From NCBI GenBank assembly GCA_016179845.1, contig JACPCK010000054.1, positions 1 through 49,993 of the forward strand: 49,993 nt of DNA, read 5' to 3'. Both the position numbers and the translations under genes were made by a program. Positions 1 through 7,245 of the stretch are shown one piece after another; within the stretch, counting starts at the first letter, position 1; every line of letters begins with the position of its first letter. Under the pieces are notes generated by a model that worked only from the letters and a program-made list of their open reading frames with translations, did not search any database and had not been told where the DNA came from. This DNA is from Chloroflexota bacterium. GTDB taxonomy: Bacteria > Chloroflexota > Dehalococcoidia > Lucifugimonadales > JACPCK01.

Positions 1-146
1 GTGGCCACGGCGGCGTCCACGGCGTTGCCCCCCTGGCGCAGGACCTCCACTCCTACCTCCGCCGCCACCGGGTCCTTGGCCGTCACCATACCGTGCTCCG
101 CCACCACCTCGCTCCGACTGGCCCGCCATTGGCTCTTCATCACCAT
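1..146 (-). CDS. ggt: Gamma-glutamyltransferase, N-terminal fragment
   Basis: This is the first 48 codons of a gene that runs off the left edge of the window. The translation contains GMVTAKDPVAAEVGVEVL followed by RQGGNAVDAAVA. That is the strongly conserved N-terminal signature of gamma-glutamyltransferases, which cleave the gamma-glutamyl bond of glutathione and related compounds and usually mature by self-cleavage. The catalytic threonine lies outside the window. ATG at 146 has an AAGGAGGA ribosome site at 151-158, four bases away; ATG at 140 would give ten-base spacing and is equally possible. No signal peptide is visible, so the protein may be cytoplasmic, as in many Chloroflexi. A GTCCCGAC/GTCGGGAC palindrome lies just upstream (about 159-177). 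Confidence 0.85.
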   Translation of the reverse strand, partial: MVMKSQWRASRSEVVAEHGMVTAKDPVAAEVGVEVLRQGGNAVDAAVA

Positions 147-212
147 AGCGTCCTCCTTGTCCCGACTGGGTCGGGACCTTGCTGCCTTTTGCCTCTGCTC
201 AGGGTTGCTTAA

Positions 213-338
213 GCCTAACAAAACCTGCACCCAGGGCGTAGCTCGCGCGAGTGGGTGACACCCGCTTGGCGGAGACTCGCGGACAGGTCCTGGGCAAACT
301 CCTGGCCGTCCCTGGAGTAGCTTATCAGGATGTTAGGC
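213..338 (-). other. Possible degenerate terminal attC site or cassette remnant
   Basis: The stretch is bounded by GCCTAAC/GTTAGGC cores at 213-219 and 332-338, at the outer end of the left array. Its inner part is only weakly self-complementary, and much of it encodes a TIR-like peptide in one frame. The right-hand core could therefore simply be coding sequence. It is either a worn attC of about 126 bp or a cassette remnant flanked by cores. Confidence 0.3.
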
Positions 339-382
339 TCCGATGAACGCTGCAATCTTGCCGCGCTCTCCCCACAACTCAT
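215..382 (-). pseudogene. TIR-domain gene fragment
   Basis: One minus-strand frame encodes PNILISYSRDGQEFAQDL and then SASLRQAG, which matches the start of a TIR domain (ISYSR-x-D, then a helix ending in L-x-x-x-G). A further ELRPG resembles the usual 'D-x-E-x-x-PG' stretch after a small loss. The frame stops about 45 residues in, at the TAG of a GTTAGGC core, so most of the domain (normally about 130-150 residues, including the catalytic glutamate) is missing. It overlaps the end of the 185-aa gene in another frame, which suggests it was once translationally coupled. TIR domains are NAD-cleaving effectors in many antiphage systems; here the remnant cannot be active. Confidence 0.55.
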
Positions 383-890
383 TGACCCGGATGTTTTTCC
401 CCCCGAATGAAAACACCGGATCTCCTTCAACTCGCTCGTGGGCGTTCTTCGGCGATGCGACAATAGCGATCAGTAGTCCATAGATTAGGTCGATCGGTAA
501 AACGAGTTCGCCGTCGAGCCCTGTCTGAATCATAGGCTGCGCCGTAAACTGTAGGTTGGCGGGAAGTCCTGCCTCGTGAACCGCCGTGCACCGTATGACG
601 TCATACAGCATTTCCGGCATTGTTCGAACACTGATGCCGGACGCTCTGGAATCAAGCCGTCGATACCTGAAGTTAATAGGTTGCGAGACACCGAATGACA
701 CCCAGCCGATCTTACTGATGATGGGGAGGCTCTGCTCCAAGAACTTGCGGCAGGCTGCTTTGTCCTCATCTGTCGGATACTCCAGCCGTGCAGTTGCTGA
801 CAGGGCAACGCTCGTAGCGACAACCGCATCTTCGAAGCGGCCCTCCGAGAGTTTTCTCATCGCGTCGGCCACTTGACTTCCCACGCTCAT
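333..890 (-). CDS. Hypothetical protein, cassette-borne
   Basis: A 185-aa protein of no family I recognise. It begins MSVGSQVADAMRKLSEGRFE, which looks helical, and carries no signal peptide or membrane segment. The rest is mixed alpha/beta, with a hydrophobic helix near LPIDLIYGLLIAIVAS. Its ATG at 890 overlaps the stop of the preceding 85-aa gene by four bases (ATGA), so the two are translationally coupled. The stop codon lies inside a GCCTAAC core at 332-338, as expected for a gene cassette. Function unknown. The neighbours suggest defence, but the protein itself does not show this. Confidence 0.6.
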   Translation of the reverse strand: MSVGSQVADAMRKLSEGRFEDAVVATSVALSATARLEYPTDEDKAACRKFLEQSLPIISKIGWVSFGVSQPINFRYRRLDSRASGISVRTMPEMLYDVIRCTAVHEAGLPANLQFTAQPMIQTGLDGELVLPIDLIYGLLIAIVASPKNAHERVEGDPVFSFGGKNIRVNELWGERGKIAAFIGA

Positions 891-1144
891 AGTGTCGCTC
901 TGAAGAATGGAAGGCTTCCTATGCCGCCCGCCTCCTGCGCACTCTGGCGGACTATGTGGTCGGCGCGCTTGAACTGGAGATATACAGGTAGACCGGACAA
1001 CTTGACGTCCCAGCCGCCGCCCTTCTTGCCTTCCGCGTTCTGGGTAGCGAATTCCGGAGCACCCACGGGCTTCAACGAAAACAGCGCAATCAACTCGCTT
1101 GTGAGGGCGTAACCGTACGAGAACTCAGATATGTGCGAGTCCAT
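887..1144 (-). CDS. Short hypothetical protein, possibly truncated
   Basis: An 85-aa protein containing GGGWDVKLSGLPVYLQFKRA. This has the look of the N-terminal domain of larger uncharacterised proteins that carry a 'YDV-KL-GVP-FLQFK' strand pair. I recall that family only loosely, so this is a weak assignment. Ending at residue 85 may mean the gene is cut short. The next gene starts in another frame through an ATGA overlap, so a frameshifted longer gene cannot be excluded. The start at 1144 follows a GAGAGGTAG ribosome-like site and lies 26 bases inside the attC-like site at 1171-1228, making it the first gene of its cassette. Confidence 0.5.
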   Translation of the reverse strand: MDSHISEFSYGYALTSELIALFSLKPVGAPEFATQNAEGKKGGGWDVKLSGLPVYLQFKRADHIVRQSAQEAGGIGSLPFFRATL

Positions 1145-1170
1145 CCCGACTACCTCTCAGATCGCTATCT

Positions 1171-1228
1171 GCCCAACGCTCGGCTTCAGGGGCGGCGCGA
1201 AGCGCGTCGGCTGCATGCCGTGTTAGGC
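1171..1228 (-). other. attC-like recombination site (58 bp)
   Basis: Read on the minus strand, the site begins GCCTAAC and ends GTTGGGC, and the arms are complementary apart from one G-T pair. Inside them a CGGC-TGCAG arm pairs with CTGAAGCCG with one extra-helical base, and a GCGC-TTC-GCGC hairpin sits at the centre. This is the R''-L''-hairpin-L'-R' layout of integron attC sites. It resembles the site at 8840-8899: CTGAAGCCGAGCGTTG here, CTGAACCGGAGCGTTG there. The DUF4145 stop codon lies within the first core. Confidence 0.8.
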
Positions 1229-1891
1229 GTCTGGCGGTTGTTCATCGTCACCTACCCTGAGCGCGGCCAGTCTTTCCTCCGCCTGGCTGGCTAGGTGAGG
1301 CGCACTATAGACGTACTCCAACACGGCTCGGCTCAGATCTTCGAGAATAGGTGCTTCCGCAGGGGTCAGATCACCGAGCTCCGCGTGCGCACCTACGTTG
1401 CTCAATCGTCGGAGCCCGCGTGCGACGGCAACCAGCTTTTCCGGGATTTCGCGTTTGGTAGCAAGATCTGCCAACTTGTCGTTCAAGGTGCCACCCGTTG
1501 CGCCGCGGTCCGCGCAAACGAGCTCGAGCATGCGCCGAACGAGAACGCCGAACGCGTTCGCGTCAATATTCTTGACTCGCGCAGCCGCGCACCAAGCCTT
1601 CTGAATGGTTTCCGGCAAGCCTTGAGGGAGAGCCCGAGCCGTCGGATAGAGCACACTCCATTCAAAATCATCCGGATACGCGTCGTGGTAGTAGTACCGG
1701 CGCAACGTGATGTCAGCACATGCCGGACATTGCGCCATTTGGTAAACGAATCCTGCCTCCCAACTTACATTTTGCTTATTGTCGATGTGCTGTTCGACCT
1801 GAGAATGCGTCCCGACAATCTCCATTGGTGCACTGTTCGCACAATGCCCACACCGTAGAACGGAGGTGAGCCTTTTATCTTTGCCGGCCAT
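1223..1891 (-). CDS. DUF4145 domain protein, first cassette gene of left array
   Basis: A 222-aa protein with an N-terminal zinc ribbon (CGHC at 14-17, CPAC near 55) followed by an all-helical region. The C-terminal part contains RRMLELVCADRGATGGTL and RRLSNVGAHAE, typical of DUF4145. That domain occurs alone or fused to restriction and other defence enzymes; its activity is unknown. It is the first gene after the leader promoter at 1942-1972, starting 21 bases beyond the GTTAGGC core, with a GGAG 13 bases upstream of the ATG. The TAA stop is part of the GCCTAAC core of the attC-like site. Codon use appears less GC-biased than in the housekeeping genes nearby, which fits transfer. Confidence 0.8.
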   Translation of the reverse strand: MAGKDKRLTSVLRCGHCANSAPMEIVGTHSQVEQHIDNKQNVSWEAGFVYQMAQCPACADITLRRYYYHDAYPDDFEWSVLYPTARALPQGLPETIQKAWCAAARVKNIDANAFGVLVRRMLELVCADRGATGGTLNDKLADLATKREIPEKLVAVARGLRRLSNVGAHAELGDLTPAEAPILEDLSRAVLEYVYSAPHLASQAEERLAALRVGDDEQPPDA

Positions 1892-1917
1892 ATCCCGATG
1901 TTTCTCCAGATGCCTAA

Positions 1918-1935
1918 CTATTGATTAGACTGCAT
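1918..1935 (-). other. Five-codon leaderless ORF in left leader
   Basis: ATG-CAG-TCT-AAT-CAA-TAG encodes MQSNQ. The A of the ATG lies exactly seven bases after the last base of the -10 element, where transcription should start, so the message would be leaderless. The TAG stop overlaps the first G of the GTTAGGC core. The other leader copy keeps the same ORF with one residue changed (MQSNH). Translation is not proven. Confidence 0.45.
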
Positions 1936-1941
1936 TTTTGC

Positions 1942-1972
1942 AGTATAAACCCAAGGGAGGGCTATAAGTCAA
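1942..1972 (-). promoter_or_regulatory. Sigma70-type cassette promoter, left
   Basis: On the minus strand, TTGACT (1972-1967) and TATACT (1947-1942) are separated by 19 bases; a 17-base spacing to TTTATA is also possible. The identical promoter stands in the other leader. It points into the DUF4145 gene and is the only promoter visible for the left array. Confidence 0.65.
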
Positions 1973-2050
1973 CCGCTTGGGTATCGGCCATTCAGCATCG
2001 AAGTGTAGGTCAAACCATCTGCTAGTGTGGTGAATCAGAAAACCGTTACA

Positions 2051-2141
2051 AATGTCATTCCGAGTCCCGACGTGTCGGGACGAGGAATCTGGTGGTGGGG
2101 TTGCCTCCCCGCCAGATGCTTCACTTCGTTCGGCATGATAA
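2051..2141. repeat. Imperfect long palindrome, interspersed repeat type
   Basis: The outer arms are a TCATTCCGAG-type sequence on the left and TTCGGCATGAT on the right. The inner arms are AGGAATCTGG on the left and CCAGATGCTTC on the right, with GTCCCGAC/GTCGGGAC nested in the left half. It resembles the palindromic 'TCATTCCGAG ... CCAGAT' repeats found between genes in many environmental bacteria. It lies between the left leader and the end of thrS, and would fold into a long hairpin in either transcript. Confidence 0.55.
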
Positions 2142-2182
2142 TCGAGGCCTCGCATTATGCGGCGAATCTCTGACTCAGGACA

Positions 2183-3928
2183 CTAGCGGCGGGCCGCCTC
2201 ATCCAGCAGCATCTGGAGTGCATCCGCCAACGGCATAGGCCCCAGGTCCTTCCCGTCGCGGCGCCGTACCGAGACGGCCTGCCGCTCGGCCTCCCGGTCT
2301 CCTACCACCAGCATGTAAGGGACCTTCTGAAGTTGGGCCTCCCGGATCTTGAGCTGCATCCGCTCGTTGCGGGCGTCCACCTCGGCCCGCAGCCCCTTCT
2401 CTCTCAAGGCCCTCTCCACCAGCTCCGCGTACTCACGGTGGCGGTCGGCGATCGGCACCACCACCGCCTGGACCGGCGCCAGCCACAGTGGGAAGGCCCC
2501 CCCATAGTGCTCCACCAGCACCCCCATGAAGCGCTCCAGGGAGCCCAGTATAGCCCGATGGACCATTACCGGCCGCTGGGGAGTGTTGTCCTCGCCGATG
2601 TAGTGGAGCTCAAACCTTTCGGGCATGAAGAGGTCCAACTGCACTGTTCCCAGTTGCCACTCGCGGCCGATGGCGTCCCGCATGAAGAGGTCTATCTTGG
2701 GGCCGTAGAAGGCCCCCTCGCCCTGGGCCTCCTGGAAAGGATATCCTGACTGCTGGAGTGCCCCCCGCAGGATAATCTCGGCCCGGTCCCACATCTCGTC
2801 GCTGCCGCCCCGTTTCTCGGGGCGCAGGGACAGGGCTACTCTGGGCTCGCCGAGGCCAAAGGCCTGATAGGTCTCCTTCATGAACCGCAAAATATAAGCC
2901 ACCTCCTCAGGCACCTGCTCCGGACGGCAGAAGATGTGAGCATCGTCCTGGGAGAAGGAGCGCACGCGCGTGAGGCCGTGAGTGACCCCAGAGCGTTCGT
3001 AGCGGTGGAGGCGCCCAAAGTCGGCGTAGCGGATAGGCAGCTCCCGGTAGGAATGAAGCTGGGAGGAGTAAAGGAGGCAATGGCCCGGGCAGTTCATGGG
3101 CTTGACCCCGAACTCCCGCTCGTCGACATAGGTAAAGTACATGTTCTCCCGGTAGTTGTCGTAGTGCCCGGAGCGTTTCCAGAGCTCGGTGGAGAATATC
3201 TGAGGGGTGATTACCTCCTGGTAGCCGTAGCGACTGTAGAGCTCTCGAATAAAGGCGATCATCAGGTTGTAGACGGTAGTGCCCTTGGGCAGGAAGAAGG
3301 GGCTAGCCGGGGCTAAGGCGTCGAACATGAAGAGCCCCAGATCCCGGCCCAAGCGCCGGTGGTCGCGGCGCTGGGCCTCCTCTAGCCTGGCCAGGAACTC
3401 CTCCAGGGCCTCCCTGCTCTCGAAGGCCGTGCCGTAGATTCGCTGTAGCATGGGGTTAGCCTCGCTGCCACGCCAGTAGGCGCCGGCGATAGAGAGGAGC
3501 TTGAAGGCCCTTATCTGCCCTGTGGAGGCCACGTGAGGGCCTTCGCACAGGTCCACAAACTCGCCGTGCCTGTAGACGCTAATGGCTTCCCCAGAAGGTA
3601 TGGCGTCGATGAGATCCTGCTTGTAGGGCTGGTGAGCGAACATGGCCCTGGCCTCCTCCCGGCCTATCTCCCGTCGCTCGAAAGGCAGGTCCCGCTGGAC
3701 CCGCTCCGCCATGATCTCATCAATCCTCTGGAGGTCCTCGGGTGTGAAGGCACGCGGCACATCGAAATCGTAGTAGAAGCCGTCGTCTGTAGGAGGCCCA
3801 ATGCCCAGCTTGGCGTCGGGGAAGAGGGTTAGCACTGCATCGGCCATCACGTGAGAGGCGGAGTGGCGCATGCGGTGCCGCAGCTCGCCCAGCTCCCTCA
3901 GCTTTTTCTGTTCAGACTCTTGCGTCAT
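2183..3928 (-). CDS. thrS: Threonine--tRNA ligase
   Basis: A 581-aa class II aminoacyl-tRNA synthetase that charges tRNA-Thr in the cytoplasm. It lacks the N-terminal TGS domain and begins directly with the SAD editing domain, with HSASH at residues 22-26. The catalytic core follows with zinc ligands in MNCPGHC and DDAHIF, motif 2 around RYADFGRLHRYERSG, and motif 3 with HRAILGSLERF. The last 100 residues form the anticodon-binding domain. ATG at 3928 has an AAGGAG site about eight bases upstream. A TGS-less enzyme of about 580 residues is a recognised variant. The gene lies 66 bases downstream of the EamA gene on the same strand. I saw no T-box. Confidence 0.97.
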   Translation of the reverse strand: MTQESEQKKLRELGELRHRMRHSASHVMADAVLTLFPDAKLGIGPPTDDGFYYDFDVPRAFTPEDLQRIDEIMAERVQRDLPFERREIGREEARAMFAHQPYKQDLIDAIPSGEAISVYRHGEFVDLCEGPHVASTGQIRAFKLLSIAGAYWRGSEANPMLQRIYGTAFESREALEEFLARLEEAQRRDHRRLGRDLGLFMFDALAPASPFFLPKGTTVYNLMIAFIRELYSRYGYQEVITPQIFSTELWKRSGHYDNYRENMYFTYVDEREFGVKPMNCPGHCLLYSSQLHSYRELPIRYADFGRLHRYERSGVTHGLTRVRSFSQDDAHIFCRPEQVPEEVAYILRFMKETYQAFGLGEPRVALSLRPEKRGGSDEMWDRAEIILRGALQQSGYPFQEAQGEGAFYGPKIDLFMRDAIGREWQLGTVQLDLFMPERFELHYIGEDNTPQRPVMVHRAILGSLERFMGVLVEHYGGAFPLWLAPVQAVVVPIADRHREYAELVERALREKGLRAEVDARNERMQLKIREAQLQKVPYMLVVGDREAERQAVSVRRRDGKDLGPMPLADALQMLLDEAARR

Positions 3929-3994
3929 CCGGTTCTCCTTGGTTCGTGTGTCATCAGCCTGCGCGGTGACCCTGCAACGGACAGGAAGCGGCGC

Positions 3995-4897
3995 TCACCC
4001 CAAGCTCACCGTCGCTATGCCCACCACGATCAGCAAAATGGAGGCGAGCTTGACGGCCAGGGTGCTCCTCTGAAGCGGCTCGTCCAGGAACCGCCACCAG
4101 GGGGCGCTCAAGAGGCTGCTGTACAGAAAGACAAAGAAGGGCCTCACTCCCATAACCGCCGTCACCAGCGAGACAGGCCCAGCCTGGATTGCCGCCAGGG
4201 TAATCCACACCCCCAGGCCGGCCCCCATACCCTCCCACACCACCATTACCAGGGCCGAGTCCCACCGCTTCAGGGAGCCTGCCACCTCCCTCAGGGTGCT
4301 GGGCCTCATGTAAAGGAGCAGCGGCACCGCCAGCCCCATGTTCCGAAAGGCAAACACGTTCCACAGGGGCAGGCGGTCCAGCGCATATTTGCCTACGACC
4401 TGGGCCACGGCGGTGATGAAGGCCGCCAGCATCAGGTAGGCGAAAGAGCTGTCCAGGGTAAGTCTCCACCCTCTCAGGGACCCTCGCAGCGAAATCAGGA
4501 CTGCTCCAGCCACAGTCGCCATGACGGCCAGCCACTGGAGCCACCCAAGCCTCTCCCCCAGGAAGACCACAGCCAGGATGGCAACAAAGATGGGAAACGT
4601 ATGGAACACCGGCACCACACGGGACACCTCGCCCACGCGCAGGGCCCTGAACACGAGCAACAGACTTGCACCCCACATAAGCCCGCTGGCCACAGCCACG
4701 AGGGGCGCCGCCGCTGACGTGCCTGGCGGCAGGGGCGCCAGGAAAAAGGCCAGGAGTGCAAAGCCCAGGCTGTATATCCCCAGCCACAGGACAACGCTGC
4801 CAAAGCTAGGCATGTACCTGGAGACCAGTTGCTTGTCGGCGATGTTCACTGCGCCGAAGACAGCGGCGCTCAGCAAGGAAAGGACAAGCCAGGACAC
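3995..4897 (-). CDS. EamA-family (DMT) transporter
   Basis: A 300-aa inner-membrane protein with ten predicted membrane helices in two EamA repeats (about residues 2-138 and 150-298). The repeats show the family's glycine-rich helices, such as LMWGASLLLVFRALRVGEVS and FLGERLGWLQWLAVMA. Members export or import amino acids, nucleosides or other metabolites; the substrate cannot be read from the sequence. The usual length is about 300 residues. It lies upstream of thrS on the same strand and may be co-transcribed with it. Confidence 0.9.
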   Translation of the reverse strand: MSWLVLSLLSAAVFGAVNIADKQLVSRYMPSFGSVVLWLGIYSLGFALLAFFLAPLPPGTSAAAPLVAVASGLMWGASLLLVFRALRVGEVSRVVPVFHTFPIFVAILAVVFLGERLGWLQWLAVMATVAGAVLISLRGSLRGWRLTLDSSFAYLMLAAFITAVAQVVGKYALDRLPLWNVFAFRNMGLAVPLLLYMRPSTLREVAGSLKRWDSALVMVVWEGMGAGLGVWITLAAIQAGPVSLVTAVMGVRPFFVFLYSSLLSAPWWRFLDEPLQRSTLAVKLASILLIVVGIATVSLG

Positions 4898-5031
4898 AGC
4901 TTCATCACCAGTCTATATGATCAATTGCAAAAGTATACCACTCTCGACCAGCCCTCCGGGGCCGTCGTTGACACGCCGTCCTGAAGGGCGAATACTTATC
5001 CCTGCATTCCATAACAGCCGAGGAGGGTCTG

Positions 5032-5508
5032 ATGGGAAAGCTCACCATGACAAGGCAGGAGATGGAGCGGTTTCTCCAGGAGCCCCGGCTCACCTTCGTC
5101 GCCACCCTCACCAAGACCGGTCACCCCCACGTTACCCCTATCTGGTCCTACTACGACGGGAAGTATTTCTACATGACCCTCATGGACGGCAACCCCAAGA
5201 CCCGCGCCCTGGCCCGGGACAGTCGCATCGCCCTGGCTATCAACAACGACTCCTTCCCGTACAAAGCCGTTGTTGTACATGGGAACACAGAGCTGGTCCG
5301 GGGCAACGTCCGGCCCACCGTCCTCAACATCTGCCGCAAGTACATGCCCGACAACGCTGAGGGCATCGCCGATATGCTCATGAAGGACCCCCAGGTCATC
5401 GCCAAGGTCACTCCCACGCGGGTCTACACGTGGGACCAGAGCAAGGGCACCTTCGATGAGGTCTCCGCCGCCGAGAAGACCGGCAAGGACTTCCGCACCT
5501 TCTTTTAA
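5032..5508 (+). CDS. Pyridoxamine 5'-phosphate oxidase-like flavin protein
   Basis: A 158-aa split-barrel protein. It starts with a helix (TRQEMERFLQEP), then RLTFVATLTKTGHPHVTPIW, the first barrel strand pair of the PNPOx-like fold, followed by YYDGKYFYM and a TRALARDSRIAL segment that usually contacts the flavin phosphate. Such proteins bind FMN or F420; most are uncharacterised reductases rather than true pyridoxamine oxidases. ATG at 5032 follows GAGGAGGG at ideal spacing. It is divergent from the EamA gene and stands alone. Confidence 0.85.
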   Translation: MGKLTMTRQEMERFLQEPRLTFVATLTKTGHPHVTPIWSYYDGKYFYMTLMDGNPKTRALARDSRIALAINNDSFPYKAVVVHGNTELVRGNVRPTVLNICRKYMPDNAEGIADMLMKDPQVIAKVTPTRVYTWDQSKGTFDEVSAAEKTGKDFRTFF

Positions 5509-5707
5509 CCGGGCCCGGGAAAGACTACCTTCATCGCCATAGGCTGCCCAGGGCCATCCAACGTTTTCTTACCAACACCGCTTTCTTGTGAGAGCTACAG
5601 CTACACCGTAACCGAGCTTGACAAAGGGCTACGGTGATACTAGCCTTGCTCTCAGCACCATTCCACGGCTGGCCACTCAAAGTATCCTAGACAAAGGGGG
5701 GTAAGCG

Positions 5708-6016
5708 ATGCTTTTCGTTGCAACCCACAGCCACACTCCCGAGTCCTGTCCAGTGGACGACCCTGTTTCCCTCCATCAGCTCGCCAAAGAGGAGCATGCC
5801 AAGAGCTGCGGCGTGAAGGTGCTGGGAAGCTACATCGCTTCGCCAGAGCATACCTTCTATTTTGTCCTGGAAGCCCAGGACTACGCTTCCGTAGCCAGGT
5901 TCTTCAGGCCCGTTATGAAGATCGGTGCGTCCCGAATCACCCCCGTCCAGACGCTACAGGAAGCTACCGGCATCTTCCCCGTCAAGTCCCGCAGGGGGGG
6001 CAAGCGCAAGGCGTAG
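5708..6016 (+). CDS. Small alpha/beta protein, DUF3303-like
   Basis: A 102-aa protein beginning MLFVATHSHTPESCP, with VLGSYIASPEHTFYFVLEA, SVARFFRPVMKIG and ITPVQTL. The pattern of strand, helix, strand with a central HTFYFVLEA strand resembles ferredoxin-like dimeric barrel proteins, often annotated DUF3303 or muconolactone-isomerase-like. The exact family is uncertain and no catalytic residues can be named. AAAGGGGGG precedes the ATG. No close operon partner. Confidence 0.6.
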   Translation: MLFVATHSHTPESCPVDDPVSLHQLAKEEHAKSCGVKVLGSYIASPEHTFYFVLEAQDYASVARFFRPVMKIGASRITPVQTLQEATGIFPVKSRRGGKRKA

Positions 6017-6173
6017 GCTTACCCTCTACCGGCTCCCCAGGGGAGACCACTCTATGTGCCGGTAGCGGGCACGATGGCTAAGGTGCCCGCTGCGCACGGT
6101 ATATCCCATTCGTAAGAGCGCGTGTCTACGGACGCAGGGACCGACCACGGAGACTTCCAGCAGGAGGCACACT

Positions 6174-7043
6174 ATGGCCAAGCCCAAAGTGAGCAACTGG
6201 GGCCGCTGGGGCAGAGCGGACCAGCGGGGTATGCTCAACCTCCTAACGCCCCAGGTTGTGCTTCGCTCCCTCAGAATGCCCAAACAGGGCAAGGTCTACA
6301 ACCTCGCGGTACCCCTGGAGTCCAAGGGGCCTCAGTTCGCCGAGTTCCACAAGACCTGGCGGATCACCCACTACGAGAACGACCCCAAGGGCATGGGCAT
6401 CGCCGACGACGTGGTCATCATGGAGGCGCACTCCGGCACCCACATCGATGGCATCGGCCACGCCTGGCGAGAGGGCCTCATGTACAACGGCAAGAGGTGG
6501 GGCCGGGCCGTGAGCAGCAAGGGCATCCAGTGGGGTGCAGTACATAACGTGGGCTGGATCATCACCCGCGGAGTGATGCTGGACGTGGCTGCCCACAAAG
6601 GCGTCCGCCATCTGAAGAGGGGAGAGGTAGTCACACCCGACATGCTTGACGCCGCTGCGAAGGCCCAGGGCACCCGCCTCCGCCCCGGCGACGTCCTCCT
6701 CATTCGCACGGGCTGGTCCACCATCTTCGACACCTCCCGCCCGCTCTGGGACTCCGGCGAGCCGGGCCCCGACGGCTCCATCGCTCCCTGGCTCAAGGCC
6801 CACGACGTGCTGGCCGTGGGCGCCGATACGCCCGGTGTCGAGGCCATCAGGGAGATACCCATGACCGATGGCGACCTGCCCCTCCACACCGTGGCCATGC
6901 GGGACCTGGGGGTCTACCTCATCGAGAACCTCAACCTGGAGGAGCTGGCGCGGGACAAGGTCTACGAGTTCCTCTTCATCGCTGCGCCCCTCCGGCTGAT
7001 GAACGCCACCGGCGCCGGCATGACCCCGCTGGCTGTGGTATGA
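6174..7043 (+). CDS. Cyclase-family metal-dependent hydrolase
   Basis: A 289-aa member of the cyclase (kynurenine formamidase-like) superfamily. The metal-binding motif HSGTHIDGIGHAW (H-x-G-T-H-x-D) is near residue 86, and later residues such as GADTPGVE and PLHTVAMRDLGV fit the family. These enzymes hydrolyse amides or lactones, or dehydrate cyclic intermediates, with zinc or manganese. The substrate is unknown; the catabolic neighbours suggest degradation of aromatic or carbonyl compounds. AGGAGG lies seven bases before ATG 6174. It ends about 90 bases before the right leader repeat. Confidence 0.85.
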   Translation: MAKPKVSNWGRWGRADQRGMLNLLTPQVVLRSLRMPKQGKVYNLAVPLESKGPQFAEFHKTWRITHYENDPKGMGIADDVVIMEAHSGTHIDGIGHAWREGLMYNGKRWGRAVSSKGIQWGAVHNVGWIITRGVMLDVAAHKGVRHLKRGEVVTPDMLDAAAKAQGTRLRPGDVLLIRTGWSTIFDTSRPLWDSGEPGPDGSIAPWLKAHDVLAVGADTPGVEAIREIPMTDGDLPLHTVAMRDLGVYLIENLNLEELARDKVYEFLFIAAPLRLMNATGAGMTPLAVV

Positions 7044-7190
7044 AACTTCTGGGGATGTCCCCGAGATTCAATCCTTCTCACTTGTCAAGGGAGAGGTGAA
7101 CACTACACGGAGGAGGAGTGGGGTGAGCTCAGTTGCACTACCAGGTGATTTGACCTGCACTTCGATGCTGAATGGCCGATACCCAAGCGG

Positions 7191-7221
7191 TTGACTTATA
7201 ACCCTCCGTTGGGTTTATACT
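7191..7221 (+). promoter_or_regulatory. Sigma70-type cassette promoter, right
   Basis: TTGACT (7191-7196) and TATACT (7216-7221) are 19 bases apart, the same as in the left leader. The predicted transcription start is at 7228, the A of the leader ORF. Confidence 0.65.
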
Positions 7222-7227
7222 GCAAAG

Positions 7228-7245
7228 ATGCAGTCTAATCATTAG
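7228..7245 (+). other. Five-codon leaderless ORF in right leader
   Basis: ATG-CAG-TCT-AAT-CAT-TAG encodes MQSNH. It starts at the predicted +1 and its TAG stop runs into GTTAGGC. Conservation with the left copy (MQSNQ) and the same placement of start and stop support a function; direct evidence of translation is lacking. Confidence 0.45.

Larger units (their letters stand above)
213..1918 (-). mobile_element. Integron-like cassette array, left, no integrase
   Basis: This is a leftward-reading string of promoterless genes. It starts at the GTTAGGC core of the leader repeat (minus strand, 1918-1912). First comes the DUF4145 gene, then an attC-like hairpin at 1171-1228, then a cassette with two overlapping genes (887-1144 and 333-890), and finally a TIR fragment ending at a last GTTAGGC at 213-219. 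The stop codons of the DUF4145 and 185-aa genes both fall inside a GCCTAAC core, as is common in integron cassettes. No integrase gene is visible, so it resembles a CALIN (cluster of attC sites lacking an integrase). The array as a whole is an inference; the shared cores and leader are seen directly. Confidence 0.65.
1912..2027 (-). repeat. Leader repeat, left copy (promoter plus attI-like core)
   Basis: This is an inverted copy of 7136-7251. Across 103 ungapped positions (1912-2014 against 7149-7251) 98 are identical, and the next 13 bases match at 10. It carries a promoter, a five-codon ORF and a terminal GTTAGGC that joins the DUF4145 cassette. Homology stops at the core where the cassettes begin, as expected for an integration site. 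By position it plays the part of the Pc promoter and attI of an integron; that role is inferred. Confidence 0.85.

Noticed and set aside
3851-4717. Open frames opposite thrS and the EamA gene
   Set aside because: Low-complexity translations (Gln/His/Pro) with no domain; the minus-strand genes explain the region.
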